Positions 1 through 6,690 of a stretch of DNA of 8,145 bases are shown here, in pieces. The stretch spans positions 1 to 8,145 of the forward strand of contig CAIXOZ010000180.1 of assembly GCA_903921295.1 (NCBI GenBank), given 5' to 3'. The DNA is from an uncultured cyanobacterium. GTDB lineage: Bacteria; Cyanobacteriota; Cyanobacteriia; PCC-6307; Cyanobiaceae. The position numbers were made by a program, and so were the translations under genes. Within the stretch, counting starts at the first letter, position 1, and every line of letters begins with the position of its first letter. The notes beneath the pieces were generated by a model. It had not been told where the DNA came from and did no database searches. It saw only the letters and a list, made by a program, of their open reading frames with translations.

Positions 1-1229
1 ACGATCGCTTCCACCATCACGATCGCGTCATCCACCACGAAACCGACGCTGAGAGTGAGCGTCATCAGGGAGACCGTGTTCAGGGAATACCCCAGCCAAT
101 GCATCGCCCCGAAGGTGGCCAGCAAGGAGATCACGATCGCCAGGGCCGGCAGCAGGGTGGAGATTCCGGTGCCAAGAAACAGGGCGACGACGGCCACCAC
201 CAGGGCAATCGTCAGCAGCAGGGTGATCTCCACATCATGAATCGCTTCCTGAATGGATTCAGAGCGATCAAAGAGCACCTCCATCGAAATCGCCCCGGGA
301 ATCTGGCGGCGTAGGTCTGGAAGGTTTCGTCGAATCGCCTCGGTAATTGAGACGATGTTGCTGCCTGGTTGTCTCTGTATGGCTACCACAATCGAGCGGC
401 GGCCGTTGTACCAGCTCGCCAGTCGTTCGTTTTCCACGCCATCGGCGATTTCGGCCACATCCTCCAGATGCACCGGGGCTCCCTTGTGGCTGGCGATGAC
501 CAGATGTCGATAGGTGTCCGCCCGATCCCGTCGGGTGGTGTCCTCAAGGCTGAAGGTGCGCGTCGGTCCGTAGAGGTTGCCTGTGGGCTGGGTGGCATTG
601 CCGGCGTTGATCGCGGCGCTGATCTGATCAATCCCCAGGCCGCGGGCGCTCAGGGCCTGGGGATCGAGTCGGATCCGCACCGCTTCGTTCTGGGCGCCGT
701 ACACCTGCACCTGCGAGACGCCGGCGATGCGGGAGAGGCGCTGGGAAAGCTCCACCTGGGCGGCATGGGTCACCTCGGAGAGGGGGAGCAGATCCGAGCT
801 CAGGACCAGATAGAGGATCGGTTGTTCCGTCGGATTCACCTTGCGCACCGCAGGGCTGCGTGGCATGTCGGCGGGAAGAAGCCGGGAGGCCTGGCTGATG
901 GCTGTCTGCACATCCTGCGCCGCAGCATCGATCTGGCGGTTCAGCTCGAATTGCAGATTGATCTGGGTGCTTCCCTGGGAGCTGATGGAGCTCATCGCAC
1001 TCAATCCGGCGATGCTGGTGAAGGCCTGCTCCAGGGGGGTGGCCACGGCGGTGGCCATCGTTGTCGGATTGGCTCCTGGCAGGGAGGCGTTCACCTGAAG
1101 GGTCGGCACATCGATCGTCGGCAGGTCGCTGATGGGCAGCTGCACGAACCCAACCAGACCCCAGATCACCAGGGTCAGCATCAGCACCAGCGTCGCCACT
1201 GGACGACGGATCAATGCGGTCAGATCCAT
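1..1229 (-). CDS. RND-family efflux transporter permease (MdtB/MdtC-like), N-terminal part, runs off left edge
   Basis: Proton-driven inner-membrane transporter of the HAE1/AcrB family, which exports drugs, metals or lipophilic compounds through a tripartite envelope complex. I read about 409 residues from the ATG at 1229. The protein begins MDLTALIRRPVATLVLMLTL, a cytoplasmic start followed by TM1 at about residues 9-28. Next comes LPISDLPTIDVPTLQV, the typical entry into the porter domain, then SLPGANPTTMATAVATPLEQ, a family-diagnostic stretch. Further on are the porter-domain segments NPTEQPILYLVLSSD and VQVYGAQNEAVRIRLDPQAL. TM2 and TM3 follow, and the fragment ends in TM4 with VGFVVDDAIVMVEAI. 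Asp400 and Asp401 there match the proton-relay pair Asp407/Asp408 of AcrB, so the visible half looks functional. The second half (TM5-12 and the second porter repeat, about 600 residues) lies beyond the edge. The gene starts six bases after the adaptor gene's stop. The sequence most resembles the MdtB/MdtC branch; the substrate cannot be told from sequence. Confidence 0.95.
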   Translation of the reverse strand, partial: MDLTALIRRPVATLVLMLTLVIWGLVGFVQLPISDLPTIDVPTLQVNASLPGANPTTMATAVATPLEQAFTSIAGLSAMSSISSQGSTQINLQFELNRQIDAAAQDVQTAISQASRLLPADMPRSPAVRKVNPTEQPILYLVLSSDLLPLSEVTHAAQVELSQRLSRIAGVSQVQVYGAQNEAVRIRLDPQALSARGLGIDQISAAINAGNATQPTGNLYGPTRTFSLEDTTRRDRADTYRHLVIASHKGAPVHLEDVAEIADGVENERLASWYNGRRSIVVAIQRQPGSNIVSITEAIRRNLPDLRRQIPGAISMEVLFDRSESIQEAIHDVEITLLLTIALVVAVVALFLGTGISTLLPALAIVISLLATFGAMHWLGYSLNTVSLMTLTLSVGFVVDDAIVMVEAI

Positions 1230-1235
1230 CGGTGG

Positions 1236-2420
1236 TCAGGGGGCACGGTTGTCGTTCGCCGGCGTTGTGATGCGGATCGGGCTGCCTGGACTGAGGGCGA
1301 ACTGCCCCTGGGTGATGACGCGATCGCCGGCATTCAGGCCCCGCAGAATCGCCACCTGGCCGTTGGCCATGGCCCCGGTCTGCACAGGTCGGGGCCGGGC
1401 CCGCCTGTTCTCGGCGATCCAGACGAAGGGACCCTTCTGACCCCGCTGCAGGCTGGTTTCGGGCACAAGAACGACCTGGTGCAGGGTTCCCAGCCTCAGC
1501 TCCCCCTTGACGAACTGGCCCGGTATCAGGCGCCGGTCGCGGTTGTTGAAGCTGGCCTTCACCAGGGTGGTGCCGGTGCTGGGATCGATGCTGTTGTCGA
1601 GGGTGCTCACCACGCCCGTGCGGCCATCGCTCAGGGTCAGCCGCTGACCTGGGCGCACGTCGGACAGCCGATCCTGGGGCACCGAGAAGCGCACCTGGAT
1701 CGGCTCGAACTGGTTGATCACCAGCAGCGTCTGACCCTGGCCTTCCCGCAGCAGGTTGCCGATCGTGACCTTGAGCTGCCCGGTGCGCCCCTGGATCGGG
1801 GAGCGGATGGTGGTGCGGCTGAGGTTGAGGCGCGCCACCGCTTCCGCCGCCTGGGCGGCGGCCAGATCGGCCCGGGCGCTGACGATGCCGCTCCGGCTGC
1901 TTCTGGCACTGGCGGTCAGAGCTTCGGCATCACTGCGGTACTGCTCGGCCTGGTCCTGGCTGACCGCTCCCTGGGTGCGCAGGCGGCCATAGCGCTCGGC
2001 TCTGACGGCCGCGGCCCTGGCTTCGGTCTGACTGCGGTGGGCCTGGGCCTCGGCTTCCTGCAGCCGGGCCCGGGCTTTGGCGGTGCTGGCCCGAGCCTGG
2101 CCGAGGGCGGCCTGGAAGGGGGTCGGATCCAGGCTGAACAGGGGTGCACCGGCGCGTATTTCGTCGCCCTCGCGGAAATGCACCTGCTGGAGCACACCGC
2201 CCACCTGGGGTTGAATCGCCGCGGAGGCCAGCGCTGTCACCTCGCCGGTGATCGGGTAGGTGAGCGGCAGTTCGCCGATGCGCGCCTCGCTCAGGCGCAC
2301 GGGGACGGGCGGGCGCTGGCGACTTTCCTCGCCTTTGAACCAACAGCCCCGGATCACGGCCAGTGCGAGCACTCCGCCCAGGAGCAGCCCCAGATTCCGG
2401 CGTCGCCACAGGGAAGTCAC
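1236..2420 (-). CDS. RND efflux periplasmic adaptor (membrane fusion protein, HlyD/AcrA family)
   Basis: Periplasmic adaptor linking the RND transporter to an outer-membrane channel; 394 residues, the usual AcrA/MdtA size. An N-terminal hydrophobic segment (about residues 9-27) acts as membrane anchor or signal. The first half of the lipoyl/barrel-sandwich domain lies at about 58-100 (PQVGGVLQQVHFREGDEIRA, LFSLDPTPFQAALGQA). An Ala/Glu/Arg-rich coiled-coil hairpin occupies about 100-200, and the second lipoyl half is at 201-226 (RTTIRSPIQGRTGQLKVTIG). The beta-barrel (about 227-310) and membrane-proximal domain (about 311-385, with LNAGDRVITQGQFALSPGSPI) complete the fold. The GTG start at 2420 overlaps the stop of the upstream gene in a GTGA junction, which supports this start and suggests translational coupling. 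A Cys26 preceded by IRG is not a proper lipobox because of the Arg at -2, so a lipoprotein is unlikely. The family call is secure; the substrate is unknown. Confidence 0.95.
   Translation of the reverse strand: MTSLWRRRNLGLLLGGVLALAVIRGCWFKGEESRQRPPVPVRLSEARIGELPLTYPITGEVTALASAAIQPQVGGVLQQVHFREGDEIRAGAPLFSLDPTPFQAALGQARASTAKARARLQEAEAQAHRSQTEARAAAVRAERYGRLRTQGAVSQDQAEQYRSDAEALTASARSSRSGIVSARADLAAAQAAEAVARLNLSRTTIRSPIQGRTGQLKVTIGNLLREGQGQTLLVINQFEPIQVRFSVPQDRLSDVRPGQRLTLSDGRTGVVSTLDNSIDPSTGTTLVKASFNNRDRRLIPGQFVKGELRLGTLHQVVLVPETSLQRGQKGPFVWIAENRRARPRPVQTGAMANGQVAILRGLNAGDRVITQGQFALSPGSPIRITTPANDNRAP
1320..1327. repeat. HIP1 octamer GCGATCGC
   Basis: Exact copy of the highly iterated palindrome HIP1, which is over-represented in many cyanobacterial genomes. 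It lies inside the periplasmic adaptor gene and supports the cyanobacterial assignment. Confidence 0.8.
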
Positions 2421-3616
2421 GGGGTCAAGGTAGCGCCATCGGCCGGGGTGTTTCCCATGGCGGCGCCGAGCCGGTGCTTGAGCCGCTGTTCACGGGCGCT
2501 CTCGTAGAAGAAGAGGTCAACCGCCGGCAGGCCCCGGGCCCGGACCTGGGCCATGTCCTGCTCCAGGCGCGCCAGGGGGCGGACCTGGCCTTTGAGGCCG
2601 GCCAGCAGGCCGATGCGCACGGGCACCCGTTGGCTCGCCATCCACAGGGAGGGTTGGGCCAGTTCCCGGGCCAGGGCGGCCGGGGACTCGCGGTAGAGCT
2701 GGACCACCACCTCATCCACCAGGCCTGCCTGCACCCAGCCCAGCCAGTCGGCCAGGTAAGTGCGGTACGAAAACGCCTGGGGGTTCGGCGCGATCGACAG
2801 CCGCACCGCCGGGCAGTGGCTGACCATTGCGGTTCGGATCCGCCGCAGCAGCGCCGTGACCCGCCCGGCCCGCCAGGATCGCCAGGCCGGATCCCCGGTG
2901 CCTGGATCGGGATTGGTGCTGCCTGCCTCCGTGCGGCGCCATTGCGCCAGGGTGAGAGGGTCGTAGCCGAAATCGGCCGGGTGGCCGAGGTGGTCGTCGA
3001 ACTGGATCAGATCCACCGGCAGGCGGGTGCAGGCATCCACGACCAGCGCCACCAGCCCTTCCTGCACAGCTTCAGCGCCGGGGTTGAGCCAGACGCGCTT
3101 GATCCGGCCACCTTCCAGCCAAAGCTCGCTGCCATCGCGGCGGCGCAGCAACAGATCGTCGCGGCCCTTGAGCCAGGGGGCCTGCGCCGGCGCCATCAGC
3201 CCGAATTCAAACCAGCCGACCGTGCGCAGGCCGTCGTCGCGCAGGCCCTGCAGCAGCTCGGCACTGTGGTCGGTGGCTGGCAGGCCTGGATCCAGTGCCA
3301 GACCCAGAGGATTGTTGCGGGCGAGGGCCGGCCAGGTGAGCAGCCCACCCGTCTGCAGGGGGATCGCCGCCCGGCTGAAGCCTTCCCGCTGCAGAAAGCG
3401 GCGGGCCTGGGCGGCGGCGGTCGGATCGCGCAGCACCGGGCTGTCCACGGTGGTCAACCAGACCCCGAGCTGATCGCTCCGCAGGCCGGGTGGGTTGAGC
3501 GCTGGCTCGGCCGGCCGTATGGCGGGGGGTTCGGCGCTCTGGGCCGCAAGGCCTCCACTGACGGCCAGGGCCATCAGGGCCAGGGTCGTCGCCAGGGCGG
3601 TCCTTTGTCGCCACAA
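2417..3616 (-). CDS. Secreted glycosyl-hydrolase-like protein, GHL10 (DUF187) family
   Basis: A putative exported (beta/alpha)8-barrel protein of the GHL10/YngK type, a family thought to act on polysaccharides but with little biochemistry. The barrel start is LRSDQLGVWLTTVDSPVL (residues 45-62), with the family's GVWLT motif at 51-55. Then come TVGWFEFG (132-139), RVWLNPG (174-180), LIQFDDHLG (203-211; the acidic Asp207/Asp208 are the likely active-site region), RLSIAPNPQAFSYR (272-285) and DEVVVQLYRE (301-310). I prefer the TTG at 3616, giving 399 residues, because it places a clean signal peptide at the N-terminus: MWRQR followed by a hydrophobic core and a likely cut after GGLAA (residue 25). 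The frame stays open to an ATG at 3976, but that extra 120-residue segment is Pro/Arg/Asp-rich, unlike the family, and would run under the divergent gene. No Shine-Dalgarno precedes the TTG, so the start is uncertain. It is first in an apparent operon with the efflux adaptor and transporter. Confidence 0.85.
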   Translation of the reverse strand: MWRQRTALATTLALMALAVSGGLAAQSAEPPAIRPAEPALNPPGLRSDQLGVWLTTVDSPVLRDPTAAAQARRFLQREGFSRAAIPLQTGGLLTWPALARNNPLGLALDPGLPATDHSAELLQGLRDDGLRTVGWFEFGLMAPAQAPWLKGRDDLLLRRRDGSELWLEGGRIKRVWLNPGAEAVQEGLVALVVDACTRLPVDLIQFDDHLGHPADFGYDPLTLAQWRRTEAGSTNPDPGTGDPAWRSWRAGRVTALLRRIRTAMVSHCPAVRLSIAPNPQAFSYRTYLADWLGWVQAGLVDEVVVQLYRESPAALARELAQPSLWMASQRVPVRIGLLAGLKGQVRPLARLEQDMAQVRARGLPAVDLFFYESAREQRLKHRLGAAMGNTPADGATLTP

Positions 3617-3990
3617 TGCAGGCCATGGGCGGGTCCGAGGCCGGTCATGGATCGGATCGTCAGCACGGCCCCGAACCCTCCCCAGCCGATCGCCGGCCGC
3701 GTGCCCTGGGAGGCGTCCAGAGCAATGATCCACGAAGACTGGGTTGGCGTGATGGCGTGAGAGAGGGCCGGAGCCGATCAGCCCGTCTGTCCGGGTCACG
3801 GCCGCTGAAGCCGGTCCTGCGTCAGGTCCTGGCTCTGTTCCTGCCGTCGTCCCTGAAGCGTGCTCTGCGACGGGCACTGAAACCGGTTCGGCAAGGGTGC
3901 TTGGGCGTGGGGGCGGCCCCATGGTCTGCTCGATCGTTCGCGCCGAAGTCCCAGTGTCTCTCGATTCGCAGCCCACGGCAGCATCCTGCG
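3617..3990. promoter_or_regulatory. Divergent intergenic stretch between the GHL10 unit and the FAD oxidoreductase gene
   Basis: About 370 bases that I leave without a gene. It should hold the promoters of both flanking genes, since they point away from each other. Both strands have long open frames here: the plus-strand frame of the oxidoreductase is open from 3616 and the minus-strand frame of the GHL10 gene from 3976. The translations are low-complexity and Arg/Pro/Ser-rich with no recognisable domain, which at this GC content is expected by chance. I could not pick a convincing -10/-35 pair. A small inverted repeat TGGGG/CCCCA (3908-3921) is the only clear dyad I saw. Boundaries depend on the chosen TTG and GTG starts. 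Confidence 0.5.
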
Positions 3991-5703
3991 GTGCTTTCGC
4001 TGGAGGCGGCCTCGATCGTGCTCTGGAGCGCTTCCCTCATCGTCCTGCCTCTGGGCACCGGTCCGGCGGAGCGCGCCCACTTCCCGCGTCTGTTGCCGCC
4101 GCCGGGGCCACCGCGGCTGGAGCCGCGCTGCCGCCGGCTCGGCGGTCGGCACTATGCCGTGATCGTGGTCGGTGATGAGCCGGCGGCTGTGATGACTCTG
4201 CTGGAGCTGCGGCGCCGGTTTGATCTGGTCCCGGGGTTGCGTCAGGCCCGCCTGGCCCTGGTCACCGATGCCGACCTTTCGAAGGGCATCGGCGGCACCC
4301 TGGTGCGCTCGGGCCTCGCCTATCTCGATCGCAATCAGGTGCCTTCGGACATGGGCGACCAGTTGCCGCCGCTGGCGCCGTCGAGCGATCTCTACGCCCG
4401 TTTTCTGCGGCTGGTGGGTGTCCATCACATCGCCGTCGATCCGCAGCGGGCCTCGCGGGCCTTTGGACGAGCCTTGCAGCAAGCGCGGATCGACCTGCTG
4501 CCCAGAGCCGAGTTGCTGGGGGTGCGGTTGCGTGGCCGCCGGATCTGCACGCTGCACGCCCGCCGTTTCGGAAGCCTCGGGGCCGAGCTGTTCATCGATG
4601 CCAGTCTCGGCGGCACCCTGGCCGAGCTGGCCCGGGTGCCGCGACTGCCCGGTATGGGCGTGCCTCATCTGTCGGATCAGAGCCTCGCCCTGGGCTGGAT
4701 CTTTGCGCTGGAGGGGTTCACCTATGGCGATCTGCTGCGATTGGAGAGCCGGCTCACGCGCCGGCTCCTGGATCCGCGGGATGTGGAAGCGCAGCAGTGG
4801 CTGCAGCTCTGGCCTCACTACCGCCAGGATCGCGAGCGCCTCCGCTCGGATCTGTTGACGCCAGCCGGAACCCCCAGGCTGGCCTACTCGAGCACCAGCG
4901 ACAGCATTGATCAACGCAGCCCGGCGCTGGCGATTGCCTTCCATGGCCAGTCACGATTGCTCCCTGGCCTGGAGCAGTCCCCGGTGTTGTTTGACGTGGC
5001 CAACATCGCCGTGCTCGGCGATCGGGTCAGTGTCAACGCTCTGTTGTTCCGCAACGATGCCGCTCAGAACCGGGCCGTGCTGGCGACGGGGAACCGGCCG
5101 CTGCCCTGGATGCATCCGGTGGCGGAGAAGGTGTCCCTGTTCTTTCGTCGCCAGGGAGTGCGTCGGGTGCTCTGGAGCCCGGAGCTCTACGTGCGCAGCG
5201 TCGAGCAGATCGCCCATCCGCTCGATCCTCTCAGCGCCGAGCGGATGGCGGCGGGAGGGGTGCCCCGCCGGGAGGCGCTCGGCACTTTCACCTATGCCCT
5301 GGATTTCCGCGGGGGTCTGGCCGGATGGTTTCCGAGGGCCAAGCCCACGTTCAACTTCGGCTATCGCCACACCCTGCCCAGGGAGATCAGCAACCTGGCG
5401 GTGCTGGGGCCGGGCTCCGGTTTCGGCGGCTTCGGCGAAGGGGCCGGTCGCATCGTCGAGCTGAATGTTTCGGTGGGTCAGGGGCTGGCGATCGCTTCCA
5501 CCCTGGCCCTGCAAGGGCGAATCCCGCTGGCGGAGGTGGATCCGCAGCTGGTGGCCCGGCAGATGCCGGATGGCTATCTCCCCTATGGACGTCCAACGAC
5601 GGCCACGACGCTGCAGCTCTGGTGGCGTCATCACGACGATCGGATCACCCGGCGCATCCTCGGCGGGGACCACTTCCGGTTTCCCTGGCATGCCGATCGA
5701 TGA
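3991..5703 (+). CDS. FAD-dependent oxidoreductase-like protein with N-terminal hydrophobic segment
   Basis: A flavoprotein-like oxidoreductase of the FAD_oxidored/GidA-like Rossmann superfamily; the substrate is not known. From the GTG at 3991 it has 570 residues. A hydrophobic N-terminal stretch (about 8-21, ASIVLWSASLIVLPLG) may be a signal peptide or anchor. The nucleotide-binding beta-alpha-beta unit starts at HYAVIVVGDEPAAVMTLLEL (54-73). Its glycine motif reads G-D-E-P-A-A instead of GxGxxG, so FAD binding is inferred, not certain. The region SKGIGGTLVRSGLAYLDRNQ (97-116) corresponds to the family's loop after the second strand. The C-terminal FAD-contact region is well kept: NLAVLGPGSGFGGFGEGAGR, then IVELNVSVGQGLAIASTLAL (about 468-507). 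The frame extends back to 3616, but that N-terminal part looks non-coding; the GTG at 4018 is an alternative start. It lies 149 bases upstream of the linker gene on the same strand, so co-transcription is possible but not shown. Confidence 0.75.
   Translation: MLSLEAASIVLWSASLIVLPLGTGPAERAHFPRLLPPPGPPRLEPRCRRLGGRHYAVIVVGDEPAAVMTLLELRRRFDLVPGLRQARLALVTDADLSKGIGGTLVRSGLAYLDRNQVPSDMGDQLPPLAPSSDLYARFLRLVGVHHIAVDPQRASRAFGRALQQARIDLLPRAELLGVRLRGRRICTLHARRFGSLGAELFIDASLGGTLAELARVPRLPGMGVPHLSDQSLALGWIFALEGFTYGDLLRLESRLTRRLLDPRDVEAQQWLQLWPHYRQDRERLRSDLLTPAGTPRLAYSSTSDSIDQRSPALAIAFHGQSRLLPGLEQSPVLFDVANIAVLGDRVSVNALLFRNDAAQNRAVLATGNRPLPWMHPVAEKVSLFFRRQGVRRVLWSPELYVRSVEQIAHPLDPLSAERMAAGGVPRREALGTFTYALDFRGGLAGWFPRAKPTFNFGYRHTLPREISNLAVLGPGSGFGGFGEGAGRIVELNVSVGQGLAIASTLALQGRIPLAEVDPQLVARQMPDGYLPYGRPTTATTLQLWWRHHDDRITRRILGGDHFRFPWHADR
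5488..5495. repeat. HIP1 octamer GCGATCGC
   Basis: Second exact HIP1 copy, inside the C-terminal part of the FAD oxidoreductase gene. Two copies in about 8 kb is somewhat more than expected by chance at this base composition. Confidence 0.8.
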
Positions 5704-5772
5704 ACCCAGCGGCGCTGGATACGACCGAAACCGAGCAATCCTGAGTGTTTCATGTCGCCGGATGAAGCTCTG

Positions 5773-5803
5773 TGAGTATTTGTTCTGATCGGCGCAGTAC
5801 TCA
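5773..5803. repeat. Inverted repeat TGAGTA-N19-TACTCA upstream of the CpcL gene
   Basis: TGAGTA (5773-5778) is the reverse complement of TACTCA (5798-5803), separated by 19 bases. It lies about 50 bases before the linker start, in the spacer after the oxidoreductase gene. It could be a regulator half-site pair or a weak RNA hairpin; a six-base match over this spacing can also arise by chance. No CcaR G-box (CTTTNCGATTT), which controls cpcL in some chromatic acclimators, is visible in this spacer on either strand. Confidence 0.25.
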
Positions 5804-5852
5804 GGGCACCGTCGATACGTTCAGCCGTGCCGATCCTCTGTCGTTGCTCTCC

Positions 5853-6623
5853 ATGGCTCTTCCCCTGCTGGAAACCCGACCTGTGACAAACAATGCGCGG
5901 GTTGAAACCTTTCTGGTAGGGAGTGAGCAGTCCCCTCGCCAGCTTTCCGGCCTGACCCCCGTCCTTGATACGGCGGCCCTCGATCTGTTGATCGAGCAGG
6001 CCTATCGCCAGATCTTCTTCCACGCCTTCAAGGTGGATCGCGATTCCGTTCTGGAATCGCGACTGCGCAGTGGTCAGATCACGGTGCGTGATTTTGTTCG
6101 CGGCTTGTTGCTTTCCGATAAATTTCGTAACGACTTCTACCGTTGCAATAGCAACTATCGCGTTGTTGAACAGGTGATCGGTCGCGTTCTTGGTCGCCCC
6201 GTCCACGGCGATGCTGAGCGGATTGCCTGGTCGATTGTGATCGCTGAGCAGGGCTTTGAGGCTTTCGTTGATGCCCTGCTTCAGTCGTCTGAGTACAACG
6301 ACGCCTTCGGGACTGACCTGGTGCCTTATCAGCGTTCCCGGGTGCTGCCCGGTCGCTCGATCGGTGAGCTCCCGTTCAACCAGCAGGCTCCCCGCTACGA
6401 CGCCTACTGGCGTGAGGCGATCTCCCGTCGCGCTCCTGCCGGTGGTCTCGGCAGTGGTGCCCGCTTCAGCGGTGCTCTGGTGTCGCCAGCCTGGGTCAAC
6501 GGCCAGCCCCCCCAGTTCGCTCAGCGCCTCTGGTACGGCTTGGTGGCCATCGGCGCCGTGGAGGTCCTGCGGGTGCTGGTCACCACGGCCGCAGCGATGC
6601 TGAGCACCGGATCGGCCGGCTGA
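5853..6623 (+). CDS. cpcL: Phycobilisome rod linker of CpcL (CpcG2) type with C-terminal membrane helix
   Basis: Structural linker that organises phycocyanin rods. CpcL-type linkers anchor rod-only phycobilisomes to the thylakoid membrane and favour energy transfer to photosystem I. The ATG at 5853 begins MALPLLETRPVTNNARVETF, the typical CpcG-family N-terminus; an in-frame GTG at 5772 would add 27 unrelated residues and is rejected. The linker domain spans about residues 20-150, with AYRQIFFHAFKVDRDSVLES (50-69), DFVRGLLLSDKFRNDFYR (80-97), RVVEQVIGRVLGRPVHGD (103-120) and FEAFVDALLQSSEY (135-148). The protein has 256 residues. After a Gly/Pro-rich hinge it ends in a hydrophobic helix (about 225-250, LWYGLVAIGAVEVLRVLVTT) rather than the soluble core-binding tail of CpcG1, which is the reason for the CpcL call. 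Glu237 and Arg240 sit inside this helix. The central codons end in T more often than in neighbouring genes, perhaps reflecting strong expression. No Shine-Dalgarno precedes the start. Confidence 0.9.
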   Translation: MALPLLETRPVTNNARVETFLVGSEQSPRQLSGLTPVLDTAALDLLIEQAYRQIFFHAFKVDRDSVLESRLRSGQITVRDFVRGLLLSDKFRNDFYRCNSNYRVVEQVIGRVLGRPVHGDAERIAWSIVIAEQGFEAFVDALLQSSEYNDAFGTDLVPYQRSRVLPGRSIGELPFNQQAPRYDAYWREAISRRAPAGGLGSGARFSGALVSPAWVNGQPPQFAQRLWYGLVAIGAVEVLRVLVTTAAAMLSTGSAG

Positions 6624-6631
6624 ATCCGGCT

Positions 6632-6658
6632 GCGGGAGGCGGGGCCGCTGCCTCCCGC
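6632..6658 (+). terminator. GC-rich hairpin after the CpcL stop codon, candidate terminator
   Basis: A perfect nine-base stem, GCGGGAGGC (6632-6640) and GCCTCCCGC (6650-6658), starts nine bases after the linker stop. Two further inner pairs (one G-U) would shrink the loop to five bases. There is no T-run behind it, so it is not a textbook intrinsic terminator. Cyanobacterial 3' ends often lack a U-tract, so termination, attenuation or 3'-end protection are all possible. Confidence 0.6.
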
Positions 6659-6690
6659 CACACTGGAGACGTGCTGTTGCTCTGCCGCTG

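Noticed and set aside
2340..2347. Possible lipobox cysteine (Cys26) in the adaptor
   Set aside because: The residues before the cysteine are I-R-G; Arg at -2 does not fit a lipobox, so I kept the anchor/signal interpretation.
369..2507. Plus-strand open frame of 712 codons opposite the efflux genes
   Set aside because: It is antisense to two clear family members (RND transporter and adaptor). Its translation is Gly/His/Gln-rich with no domain, as expected from the complement of GC-rich coding DNA.
2363..3760. Plus-strand open frame of 465 codons opposite the GHL10 gene
   Set aside because: The minus strand carries the recognisable GHL10 motifs; this frame shows none and is a complement artefact.
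5706..5718. Small palindrome CCAGC-GGC-GCTGG just after the oxidoreductase stop
   Set aside because: The stem is only five bases and no T-run follows; too weak to call a terminator.
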